From: Bacteroidia bacterium
GTDB taxonomy: Bacteria > Bacteroidota > Bacteroidia > Flavobacteriales > Flavobacteriaceae
DNA length: 64,000 bases
NCBI GenBank assembly: GCA_030427735.1
Contig: JAUIBP010000010.1
Coordinates: 1 to 64,000, forward strand
Direction: 5' to 3'
The notes beneath the pieces were generated by a model. That model did not search any database and was not told the origin of the DNA. It saw nothing but the letters and a program-made list of their open reading frames with translations. Below are positions 18,340-26,827 of the stretch, one piece after another. Position 1 is the first letter of the stretch, and each line of letters opens with the position of its first letter. The position numbers and the translations under genes are program-made.

Positions 18340-18804
18340 CTAGTGTGTGGTTATCTGTTTTATGGTTTCACTTATTTGAAGCTTATAATTTTCGGGCAGC
18401 TCTGCGGTTTCTAAATGCGTATTTATAAACTGCAGATCTTCATCTATGTTACTGCTATACCCTAAAAACTTTGGTATGCTATGCTGTGTTAATACTCTAA
18501 CATAACGTGCTTCTAAATGTTTAGGATGTTTCAGTATAAAATCCTCCAACATATTTTTGCCTTCTTTAAAATACGATATTTTTTTAAGCGGCCAACTTGT
18601 AAACTCAGCTTTTCGCATAATAGCCGAAGCTAGATATGGCGTTTTATCGTCGCATTCTACAGCATCCAAAGTATCTAAAAACAACTCTAATTGATTTTCT
18701 GTTTGTACTAGATGATACTGTTCGCGTATACTTAACATACCATTGCAATTTGTATATGGTGCTACCAACAACATTAAAGAAACAATTATTAATTTAAATA
18801 ACAT
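18340..18804 (-). CDS. Unknown exported protein inside the carotenoid operon
   Basis: The protein has 154 residues with a hydrophobic N-terminus (about 1-20) that looks like a signal peptide; a Cys follows at about residue 20 (YTNCNG) but the lipobox is not classical. The rest is soluble and alpha-helical, with a pattern (DTLDAV, SAIMRKAEF, LEDFILKHPKHLEARYVRVLTQHSIPKFLGY) that recalls TPR-like helical repeats. I recognise no enzyme motif. It overlaps crtB by 11 nt and lies 2 nt before crtZ, so it is co-translated with carotenoid enzymes. It may be an accessory factor of the pathway, which is inferred only from position. Confidence 0.8.
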   Translation of the reverse strand: MLFKLIIVSLMLLVAPYTNCNGMLSIREQYHLVQTENQLELFLDTLDAVECDDKTPYLASAIMRKAEFTSWPLKKISYFKEGKNMLEDFILKHPKHLEARYVRVLTQHSIPKFLGYSSNIDEDLQFINTHLETAELPENYKLQISETIKQITTH

Positions 18805-19630
18805 TTAGTTTATATCGTATATAGGCTTTTGTTAAAATAACCAGTTTTAAAGGATTAGAAATACGTATACGTTCGCACAGTAAACGTTTAGAATCCATTC
18901 GCTTTAATTTATGCAACAATTTAAGATAATACTTATAAGCTAAATAGACGCCTAACCGGCTTTCTATTGGCAATTGCACAATACCTTTATAGGCTTCGTT
19001 AAAGTCGGATTCTATATCTTTTATAATATCAGCTTTAGCTAAATTATTTAAATTATTGTTTTTGATGTTCGGAAAATAAGAGCGCCCCAACAATTCGGTA
19101 TCATCTTTAATATCTCTTAAAAAGTTTACCTTTTGGAACGCGGAACCCAAATATCTAGCCGAAGCTTTTAAAGCATTAAACTGTGCATCGTTATTATTTA
19201 CAAAAACCCGCAAGCACATAAGCCCAACCACATCGGCCGAACCGTAGATGTAATTTTTATACTCGGCATCGGTTTCGTATTCGGTAATATATAAATCGGC
19301 TTCCATACGCTTCAAAAAGTCATCGACATAAGTTTGCAAATTATATTTGATAACGACATGTTGAAACGCATTTAAAATAGGATTCAAACTGATGCGTCGC
19401 TGCAAGGCGTTCTGGTAATCATTTACAAATTCCTTAAATAATACCTCCTGATTGTAACCATGAAAGGAATCGACAATTTCGTCGGCATAGCGCACAAAAC
19501 CATAAATCGCATAAATATCTGGACGTATAGCAGGCGCAAATAAGCGAATACCCCACGAGAAAGACGTACTGTATTCTTTGGTAATAATCTTACTACATTT
19601 TAAACTCGAGGTATCGAAAAGTGCTTTCAT
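18794..19630 (-). CDS. crtB: Phytoene synthase
   Basis: CrtB condenses two geranylgeranyl diphosphates to phytoene, the first committed carotenoid step. The 278-residue protein carries both Asp-rich Mg-binding motifs of trans-isoprenyl head-to-head synthases: YADEIVD at about residue 47 and NFLRDIKDD at about residue 172, plus the early SFSWGIRLFAPAIR segment. It overlaps crtI by 4 nt upstream and the unknown 154-residue gene by 11 nt downstream. Confidence 0.95.
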   Translation of the reverse strand: MKALFDTSSLKCSKIITKEYSTSFSWGIRLFAPAIRPDIYAIYGFVRYADEIVDSFHGYNQEVLFKEFVNDYQNALQRRISLNPILNAFQHVVIKYNLQTYVDDFLKRMEADLYITEYETDAEYKNYIYGSADVVGLMCLRVFVNNNDAQFNALKASARYLGSAFQKVNFLRDIKDDTELLGRSYFPNIKNNNLNNLAKADIIKDIESDFNEAYKGIVQLPIESRLGVYLAYKYYLKLLHKLKRMDSKRLLCERIRISNPLKLVILTKAYIRYKLNVI

Positions 19631-21096
19631 GATTTAGAATATTTTGAAATTAATTCGCTTACTATTTTTCCTGAAATTAATGCCGGTGGCACACCTGGGC
19701 CCGGCACAGTTAATTGTCCGCAGAAATACAAATTATCTACTTTTTTACTTTTTAGTTTTGGGCGTAGCACATGGGTTTGCATTAAGGTATTTGCTAATCC
19801 GTAGGCATTCCCTTTATAAGCATTGTAGTCTTTAATAAAATCGTTTACGCAATACGATTCTTTAAACAATATCGCATCTTTTAAATCTACACCTATGTTT
19901 TTTTCTAACCGATTTATTAGTAGATTAAAATAACGTGTTCTAGTCTCTGGGGTATCGGTTAAACCCGGTGCGATAGGCATTAAAAAAATACCCGCTTCTT
20001 GACCTTCGGGTGCTACAGTCTTATCGGTTTTACTAGGAAAACTTGCATAGAACAGTGGTTTTTCTGGCCAAGATGCTTTATCATAAATGGTTTTGGCATG
20101 GGTTTCAAAATCAGTATCGAAAAACAACGTATGATGCGCTACATTTGGAATCGATCTTTTAAATCCTACATAAAACAATAAAGCCGACGGCGCAAAGGTT
20201 TTACTTTGCCAATACTTCTCGGAATACTGCCTAAAAGCTTTAGGCAATAACTGTTCGGTATGGTGATAATCGGCACCGCTTAACACAATATCGCAGGCAT
20301 ACTTACCCGTTGAAGTAGAAACTTCTGTAATGCGTTGTTCCTCTAATGTAAAATGACTGACCTCGCTATTGGTTTTAAATGTAACCCCTAAACTAAGTGC
20401 TAATTGCTCTATCCCTTTTACAACTTGATACATGCCTCCATTAGGATGCCAAGTTCCTAATTTAAAATCGGCGTAATTCATAAAATTATAAAACGAAGGC
20501 GTGTTACTTGGTTTGGCACCTAAAAATAATACGGGAAATTCTAAAACCTTTTGAAGCGCTTCATGCTTAACATGGCTAGCCACTTGATTTTTTATAGTTG
20601 TAACAAACGCTTTGGCTTTGGTAACAGTTTTCCAGTTTATAATTTCTAAAAGACTTTCGCCTGGGCGATATACCAAATCTTTAATCGCAATGTTGTAATT
20701 GTCTTCTGCCTGAGCCATAAACTGGCTTAAAGCTTTTCCGCTAGTAGGCTCGATTTTTTCAAAAACCGATGCTATGCCTTCAAAATTATCGGGCACTTCA
20801 ATAGCAAAATCTGGATTAAAATATACTTTGTAAGCGGGGTTCAGCTTTTCAAGTTGATAATAAGACTGAACCGTTGTATTAAAATCATTAAAAAAAGCTT
20901 CAAAAACATCGGGCATCCAATAAAATGTAGGCCCGATATCGAAAGTAAAACCTTCTTTTTTTAATTGTCTGGCACGTCCTCCTATGGTTGCGTTTTTTTC
21001 CAATACCGTAACATCGAATCCGGCCTTTGCCAAATAACAACTCGCTGCTAACGACGAAAACCCCGAACCTATAATTACAACTTTCTTTTTAACCAT
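19627..21096 (-). CDS. crtI: Phytoene desaturase
   Basis: CrtI desaturates phytoene to lycopene using FAD. The 489-residue protein begins with the dinucleotide-binding motif VIIGSGFSSLAASCYLAKAG and IGGRA, followed by DIGPTFYWMPDVF. It ends with the carotenoid desaturase signature NLYFCGQLTVPGPGVPPALISGKIVSE. It starts 89 nt after the fasciclin gene and overlaps crtB by 4 nt. A short imperfect hairpin around 21120-21147 lies in the gap, so fasciclin and crtI may or may not be on one transcript. Confidence 0.95.
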   Translation of the reverse strand: MVKKKVVIIGSGFSSLAASCYLAKAGFDVTVLEKNATIGGRARQLKKEGFTFDIGPTFYWMPDVFEAFFNDFNTTVQSYYQLEKLNPAYKVYFNPDFAIEVPDNFEGIASVFEKIEPTSGKALSQFMAQAEDNYNIAIKDLVYRPGESLLEIINWKTVTKAKAFVTTIKNQVASHVKHEALQKVLEFPVLFLGAKPSNTPSFYNFMNYADFKLGTWHPNGGMYQVVKGIEQLALSLGVTFKTNSEVSHFTLEEQRITEVSTSTGKYACDIVLSGADYHHTEQLLPKAFRQYSEKYWQSKTFAPSALLFYVGFKRSIPNVAHHTLFFDTDFETHAKTIYDKASWPEKPLFYASFPSKTDKTVAPEGQEAGIFLMPIAPGLTDTPETRTRYFNLLINRLEKNIGVDLKDAILFKESYCVNDFIKDYNAYKGNAYGLANTLMQTHVLRPKLKSKKVDNLYFCGQLTVPGPGVPPALISGKIVSELISKYSKS

Positions 21097-21185
21097 GATA
21101 TCGTTTAACGAATTACAACCAATCCAACAGCTATTTTAACCGCTGGATTAGTTTTAAATCCTCATGCACTTTTCTAATATACCAA

Positions 21186-22214
21186 TTAATTAGGTAACAA
21201 CACTTTATCTATTACATGAGCCACACCGTTAGACGCCATAACGTCTGTTATTAAAATATTGGCTTGAGCCCCTGTAGCATCCTGAATAACATAAGTATCT
21301 CCAGACATTACAACACTTATGTTATTTCCTGCAAAAGCAGTTTCTACAGTTGTTTCTGAAAGATCTGCCTCATAAATATTTCCAGAAACAGCGTGATACA
21401 ACACGATATTTCTTAATAAATCGATTTCGGCTTCTGTATCAAAATCATCTAAACTATTATAATCATCGCCTAAATCTTCTAACAAAGCAACAAAAGCATC
21501 GTTAGTTGGTGCAAACACTGTAAAAGGGCCATCGCTACTTAAGGTTTCTACCAAACCTGTTTTAACTACAACATCGGCTAAAATTGAAAAATTATTATCG
21601 CCAACTAAAATTTCAACTAACGTTTTTTGGTTAAGCATATCTAACACCTCTTGAGGAATTAGCACCTTATCTATTACATGCACAACACCATTGGTTGCCA
21701 ACACATCGGCCGTGGTAACTTTTGCCGAAACGTCTGTGGCGTCTTCAATATACACCCCATTTGTTAAATCGACCATTAGACGCTCCCCTTGCACTGTAGT
21801 AATTTCCTGGTTGTCGGACAACTGATTTGAAGTTACTCCTGCCCCAGCCACAACGTGATATTGCAACACAAGTCCTAAAAGCATTTGCCCTTTGGCCGTA
21901 TCGAAATCCGACAAACTATCATACCCATCCAATTGCGCTAATAAATTACTGAACGCCTGATTGGTAGGCGCAAAAACAGTAAAAGGGCCATCGCCACTTA
22001 AGGTTGCTATTAAATTACTCCCATCTTGTTTATCGGCTAAACTTAATGCCGCTACAAGACTACTTAACGATTCTGTGTTTTGAGCCAATTCTACAATATT
22101 TTGCGTAGGCATAGGATCTGTAATACCAGAGTTATTATCGTCGTCATTACTACACCCTACACTCAAAAGACATACACTAGCTAATACTATTAAAAATTTA
22201 AAATTCGTTTTCAT
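21186..22214 (-). CDS. Fasciclin (FAS1) double-domain lipoprotein
   Basis: The start is set at ATG 22214 (MKTNFKFLIVLAS), because a good promoter lies upstream and the earlier in-frame ATG at 22244 falls inside its -7 element. This gives 342 residues. A lipoprotein signal ends in LLSVGCSNDDDN. Two FAS1 domains follow (about 40-190 and 195-342), each with the H1 and H2 motifs (DGPFTVFAPTNQAF and NGVVHVIDKVLIP; DGPFTVFAPTNDAF and NGVAHVIDKVLLP). FAS1 proteins act in adhesion or bind hydrophobic ligands. Its position between the photoreceptor gene and crtI suggests light-controlled expression. Confidence 0.92.
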   Translation of the reverse strand: MKTNFKFLIVLASVCLLSVGCSNDDDNNSGITDPMPTQNIVELAQNTESLSSLVAALSLADKQDGSNLIATLSGDGPFTVFAPTNQAFSNLLAQLDGYDSLSDFDTAKGQMLLGLVLQYHVVAGAGVTSNQLSDNQEITTVQGERLMVDLTNGVYIEDATDVSAKVTTADVLATNGVVHVIDKVLIPQEVLDMLNQKTLVEILVGDNNFSILADVVVKTGLVETLSSDGPFTVFAPTNDAFVALLEDLGDDYNSLDDFDTEAEIDLLRNIVLYHAVSGNIYEADLSETTVETAFAGNNISVVMSGDTYVIQDATGAQANILITDVMASNGVAHVIDKVLLPN

Positions 22215-22241
22215 GTCTATATTTATTAAATTAAACTTATA

Positions 22242-22272
22242 CAAATCTATATATAAATATTATTTTGTCCAA
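22242..22272 (-). promoter_or_regulatory. Promoter for the fasciclin (and perhaps crt) unit
   Basis: On the minus strand, TTG at 22272-22270 is followed after 20 nt by TAGATTTG at 22249-22242, a full TTG-N20-TAnnTTTG promoter of the Bacteroidota type. Transcription would begin near 22235, leaving a leader of about 20 nt to ATG 22214. The AT-rich divergent region it shares with carH is the natural place for a CarH operator, but I cannot define that site with confidence. Confidence 0.6.
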
Positions 22273-22371
22273 CTTTTATTTAAAATAATTAGACAATAAA
22301 TATTATTATTTCACAAAAAAACAGCCAATTAAGTAGATTTTTGTTTAACTTTACCCCATAAATACCTAGAC

Positions 22372-23259
22372 ATGAGTAAGTACACAATGGCTCAAATAGT
22401 AACGCTAACAGGCATAAAATCTCATACCCTGAGAAAATGGGAAAGCCGGTATAATTTTTTAATTCCCGAACGTACATCTACAAACATCAGGTATTACACA
22501 GACTTGCAATTAAAAAAATTGTTGAATATTGGCATCTTAACTAGAAACGGTTATCGCATTTCTAAAATCGATAAGATGAGTGATGACGAAATTCACGACG
22601 CAGTTTCTAAAATTGTTTTGGATGGCGCTCCAGAAGACGAGGTAAGCGCACTAATAGTAAGTACCATTAACCTTAATGAAGATGACTTTAGCGCAGTAAT
22701 AAACAACAATATTTTAATGTCTGGGCTTATAAGTACGGTTACACAGCTTATTTATCCATTTTTAGCACAAGTTGGTTTACTTTGGGGCACCAACAAAATT
22801 ATGCCCGCGCAAGAGCATTTTGTATCTAATTTAATACGGCAAAAAATGTTTTCGGCAATAGAACTCTTACCCAAACCTCTAGCCGATGCCCCTAAGGCAC
22901 TTTTATTTTTACCAGAACACGAGCAGCATGAAATTGGCCTTCTACTAGCTTCATTTATCGCCCAAAAATTAGGCTGGCGCGTGTATTATCTTGGACAAAA
23001 CGTGCCTACAGAAAATATAGTAAGCATAACAAACATTACCACTCCAGACTTATTGGTAACCATGTTTATTTCTCAGGTTTCCGAAGACAGGATTGCAGAG
23101 CAGTTGAGCGCTTATTTAAATGCTGTAACAATCCCTATCGCCGTGTTTGGTCACATACCTTCCCCAGATGCAATTACCCAATTATCTGCGCAAATAAAAT
23201 ACCTACAAAAACCGACCGATTTTATACAGCTCATACAAACATTTAAGAGTACAATTTAA
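22372..23259 (+). CDS. CarH/LitR-type MerR regulator with B12-binding photosensory domain
   Basis: The 295-residue protein has a MerR winged-helix domain (about 3-72: MAQIVTLTGIKSHTLRKWESRYNF), a four-helix cap and a cobalamin-binding Rossmann domain (about 170-290). Two CarH hallmarks are visible: the W138-x9-E148-H149 motif that packs on the adenosyl group, and E184-x-H186-x-x-G189, where His186 would be the lower cobalt ligand. CarH binds adenosylcobalamin in the dark, tetramerises on DNA and represses carotenoid genes; light breaks the Co-C bond and releases it. The gene is divergent from the fasciclin-crt unit, which fits this role. Confidence 0.88.
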   Translation: MSKYTMAQIVTLTGIKSHTLRKWESRYNFLIPERTSTNIRYYTDLQLKKLLNIGILTRNGYRISKIDKMSDDEIHDAVSKIVLDGAPEDEVSALIVSTINLNEDDFSAVINNNILMSGLISTVTQLIYPFLAQVGLLWGTNKIMPAQEHFVSNLIRQKMFSAIELLPKPLADAPKALLFLPEHEQHEIGLLLASFIAQKLGWRVYYLGQNVPTENIVSITNITTPDLLVTMFISQVSEDRIAEQLSAYLNAVTIPIAVFGHIPSPDAITQLSAQIKYLQKPTDFIQLIQTFKSTI

Positions 23260-23688
23260 TACCATATACACATATTATATTTACATTCAATTTAATACAA
23301 CACCTCCTACAAGACACACTTACCTTTTTAATTTACAACGTATTACCCTAAGAGAACAACGACAACACTCTACCGATACTATATTGCACTTTTTACACTA
23401 AAAAGGGCCGATTTTGGAAAAATAATACCATCAATCGCAAAATAATCATTACATAAGCACAGCCTTTTAACTTACTTTTATGTTAAATTTTTAACAATAA
23501 AATCCAGTTATATTATCATATAAAAAATTTCAAACGGTTTTTTTGTTAATAACTCAAAATCAGATCATCTCGAATTCAATTTTACTAATCACTAAAAACA
23601 AAAAACGAAAACGTTTAATTAAACATTACCATTTTGAAAACAAACAAATTAATTAAATCATTACTAACACGTATTAAACAAGACTAAC
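23260..23688. promoter_or_regulatory. 429-bp AT-rich leader upstream of the susC gene
   Basis: No gene or structured RNA is evident here. It separates carH from the PUL and must carry the susC promoter. Two dyads stand out: GTTAAA-TT-TTTAAC at 23482-23495, and the perfect palindrome GTTTAATTAAAC at 23613-23624 fused to AAACGTTT at 23609-23616, about 65 nt before the susC ATG. These may be operators for a regulator of the PUL. No clean TAnnTTTG element was found. Confidence 0.4.
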
Positions 23689-26600
23689 ATGACAAAACTT
23701 GATTTAAAAAAGTTAGGACATTATCGCGAAAAAATAATATGCTTACTCGCACTTTTATGTTCTACTTTGGGCTTCGCCCAAGACTTACAAATTACAGGAA
23801 CTGTTACAGATGAGTACGATTTTCCGCTACCTGGAGCCAGTATTATTGTTGTTGGAACAACAACAGGTACGTCTACAGATTTTGATGGGAATTTTGAACT
23901 TAACGTACCTTCTGATGCCCAACTAACCATTAGTTATATGGGCTACATTACCAAAACAGTAAATGTTGCAGGACAAACTACATTCAACATTAAACTAGAC
24001 GAAGATGTAAATAGTTTAGATGAAGTTGTTGTGGTGGGATATGGGGTTCAAAAAAAGGAATTAACCACAGGTGCCAACTTACAAGTTGATGGTGAAGCGC
24101 TTCAAAAACAAAGCACTACCAACGCATTACAAGCTATGCAAGGTCAAGCTGCTGGGGTACAAATTACATCGACTTCTGGGCAGCCAGGAGAATCTATGAA
24201 TGTTGTAATTCGTGGTTTAGGATCGGCAGGAAGCAACGCTCCTTTATATATTGTAGACGGTGTACAAACTAGCGATATTTCTTACCTTAACAACGCCGAT
24301 ATCGAAAACGTATCCATTTTAAAAGATGCTGCATCTGCTGCAATTTACGGTTCGCAAGCGGCCAACGGTGTGGTTTTAGTAACCACTAAAAAAGGAAAAG
24401 AAGGTAAAGCTCAAATCACTTTCGACTCGTATTACGGTGTACAAACCCTAGCCAAAAGCATAGACATGTTAAACGCGACAGAATACATGACTATGATTAA
24501 CGAAGCTAGAATTAACTCTGGAATGAGCAGACAATTCTCGGATTCTGACATTGCCAATGCTGGTAATGGTACAGATTGGATGGACGAAATGTTTGAAACT
24601 GCGCCAACAGAAAACTATACTTTAGGTATTACTGGCGGAACAGAAATGTCTAGCTACTCATCGTCTTTATCTTATTTAAATCAAGCTGGTATTGTAGGTG
24701 GCGAAGATTACTCGTATTACGAGCGTTATAACTTCAGATTCAACTCGGAACACAAATTATATAACGACAAAATAAAATTCGGAGAAAACTTCAGCTTCGC
24801 TTGGATTAACAATAACGGTATTGGTGTAGGCAACCAGTATAACAACGCTTTAAGAGGCGCGTTCCAAACCAACCCGTTATTTCCTATGTACGACGAGAAC
24901 GGCGAGTTTTTCAATTCTGCAGGTTATAGCGATCCTTGGTTACAAGGAGTATCTAACCCGTACGCACAAATGGTATACTCTAACCAGAACGAAAACGACA
25001 CTCAAAAGTTAGTGGGTAATGTGTATTTAGATTTCGAATTGGCAAAAAACTTAAATTTCAGAACCAATTTAGGTATCGATTATTTTGCTAGTCAAGGCCA
25101 CAGCTTTACACCTATTTACGAATTATCTATTTACGCTTTCAGTAACTTCAGAAGTGTAAACCAAAACATGAGCAAAGGAAAAAGCTTAATCTGGAACAAC
25201 TTATTAACCTATAATTTTGATTTAGGTGAAAATGACGATCACCATTTCGAAACCATGTTAGGTACAGAATCGTTTAAATATGATGGGCACTCAATGAGTG
25301 GTTCTAATGTCGATTTAATTTACGACGATTTAGCGCATGCTTGGTTAAGCAACGCTACCAATACAGACGGCTCACTAATTTCGCTTTCTGGTGGTCCAGA
25401 TGCTATTAGTAAAAGAATGTCTTACTTTGGACGTGTAAACTACAACTACAAAGGTAAATACTTATTGAACGCTACATTTAGAGCAGACGGGTCTTCGCAA
25501 TTTGCAGAAGGCAATCGCTGGGGCTATTTCCCATCGTTATCTGCTGGTTGGGTAATGACCAATGAAGACTTTATGGATAACAGCGACTCTTTTATGAACT
25601 ATTTCAAATTAAGAGCTAGTTGGGGGCAAGTTGGTAACCAAAATGTTGGTAATTTCCAATTCTTAGGTTTAGTAAGAACTCAAAACACAAATTATAGTTT
25701 TGGTGACGAAGAAGGTGTATTAACACCTGGTGCTTACCCTTACAGATTAGGAAATGCAAACCTTCAATGGGAAACTGCCGAAGAATTAGACTTTGGTTTT
25801 GATGCCAGATTCTTCGATTCTAAATTTACAGTTAACTTCGACTGGTACCGCAAAGAACAAAAAGACTGGTTAGTATTAGCTCCAATTCCTGCTACTGCTG
25901 GTGCAGAACCACCTTATATAAATGGAGGTAGTGTAGTAAACACAGGAGCAGAACTTGTATTGGCATATAACAATCGCGTTAACGACGACTTTAGCTATAA
26001 CGTAAGCTTTAACGGAGCATACAACAAAAATGAAGTAGGCGAAATCCCTACAGAAGATGGTATTATTCACGGGTTAAGTAATCAGCTTTGGGATAACTCT
26101 CCAGAATTTTACAGAGCAGAACAAGGTCACCCGCTTGGATACTTCTGGGGTTACGAAACCGCTGGAATTTTCCAAACCGAAGCCGATGTAAACAATTATG
26201 TTAATGCAGACGGTAACTTATTACAGCCTACAGCACAACCTGGAGATCTTATTTACGTAGATACCGATGGAAACGGTACAATAAATGGAAACGACAGAAC
26301 AGAAATTGGTGACCCTAATCCAGATTTCACATACGGTTTCTCTTTAGGATTTAACTATAAAGCTGTAGATTTCTCTTTACAAGCTAGTGGTGTTGCTGGT
26401 AACCAAATTGTACAATCGTACAGAAATACGGCTGCAAACCAAAACTGGACTGGAGCTATTTTAGACCGTTGGCACGGACCAGAATCGTCTAACACGTTAC
26501 CTAGATTAACTGTAGACAACAGAAACTACAACCAGTTTTCAGATATTTTTGTACAAGACGGCGATTTCTTAAGAATCAATACCGTAACCTTAGGCTACGA

Positions 26601-26817
26601 TATTGCTAAAAGTAGTAAAACAGGCAATTTCTTTGCAGACCAATTCCGTTTATATTTCTCGGTACTGAACCTGTATACTTTTACAAACTACGACGGAATG
26701 GATCCTGAAGTTGGATTCGGTATTTCAGACAGCAGTTACAACTTCTCTTCTGGAGTAGATGTAGGTTACTATCCAAGACCTAGAACTTACATGTTTGGGT
26801 TAAACGTTAAATTTTAA
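23689..26817 (+). CDS. SusC/RagA family TonB-dependent outer-membrane transporter
   Basis: SusC proteins import oligosaccharides across the outer membrane using TonB energy, capped by SusD. The 1042-residue protein has a signal peptide ending LGFAQ at about residue 31, a carboxypeptidase-D regulatory-like domain (about 32-115, ITGTVTDEYDFPLPGASIIV), the TonB-box region EVVVVGYGVQKK, a plug domain (IRGLGSAGSNAPLYIVDGV) and a long beta-barrel ending in an aromatic residue (MFGLNVKF). It lacks an extra N-terminal signalling domain, so regulation is not by trans-envelope anti-sigma contact. SusD follows after 10 nt. Confidence 0.96.
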   Translation: MTKLDLKKLGHYREKIICLLALLCSTLGFAQDLQITGTVTDEYDFPLPGASIIVVGTTTGTSTDFDGNFELNVPSDAQLTISYMGYITKTVNVAGQTTFNIKLDEDVNSLDEVVVVGYGVQKKELTTGANLQVDGEALQKQSTTNALQAMQGQAAGVQITSTSGQPGESMNVVIRGLGSAGSNAPLYIVDGVQTSDISYLNNADIENVSILKDAASAAIYGSQAANGVVLVTTKKGKEGKAQITFDSYYGVQTLAKSIDMLNATEYMTMINEARINSGMSRQFSDSDIANAGNGTDWMDEMFETAPTENYTLGITGGTEMSSYSSSLSYLNQAGIVGGEDYSYYERYNFRFNSEHKLYNDKIKFGENFSFAWINNNGIGVGNQYNNALRGAFQTNPLFPMYDENGEFFNSAGYSDPWLQGVSNPYAQMVYSNQNENDTQKLVGNVYLDFELAKNLNFRTNLGIDYFASQGHSFTPIYELSIYAFSNFRSVNQNMSKGKSLIWNNLLTYNFDLGENDDHHFETMLGTESFKYDGHSMSGSNVDLIYDDLAHAWLSNATNTDGSLISLSGGPDAISKRMSYFGRVNYNYKGKYLLNATFRADGSSQFAEGNRWGYFPSLSAGWVMTNEDFMDNSDSFMNYFKLRASWGQVGNQNVGNFQFLGLVRTQNTNYSFGDEEGVLTPGAYPYRLGNANLQWETAEELDFGFDARFFDSKFTVNFDWYRKEQKDWLVLAPIPATAGAEPPYINGGSVVNTGAELVLAYNNRVNDDFSYNVSFNGAYNKNEVGEIPTEDGIIHGLSNQLWDNSPEFYRAEQGHPLGYFWGYETAGIFQTEADVNNYVNADGNLLQPTAQPGDLIYVDTDGNGTINGNDRTEIGDPNPDFTYGFSLGFNYKAVDFSLQASGVAGNQIVQSYRNTAANQNWTGAILDRWHGPESSNTLPRLTVDNRNYNQFSDIFVQDGDFLRINTVTLGYDIAKSSKTGNFFADQFRLYFSVLNLYTFTNYDGMDPEVGFGISDSSYNFSSGVDVGYYPRPRTYMFGLNVKF

Positions 26818-26827
26818 AAATTGAACC

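Noticed and set aside
23260-23688. Possible tRNA or riboswitch in the long spacer before susC
   Set aside because: No cloverleaf, T-loop sequence or extended conserved stem could be found; only short AT-rich dyads are present.
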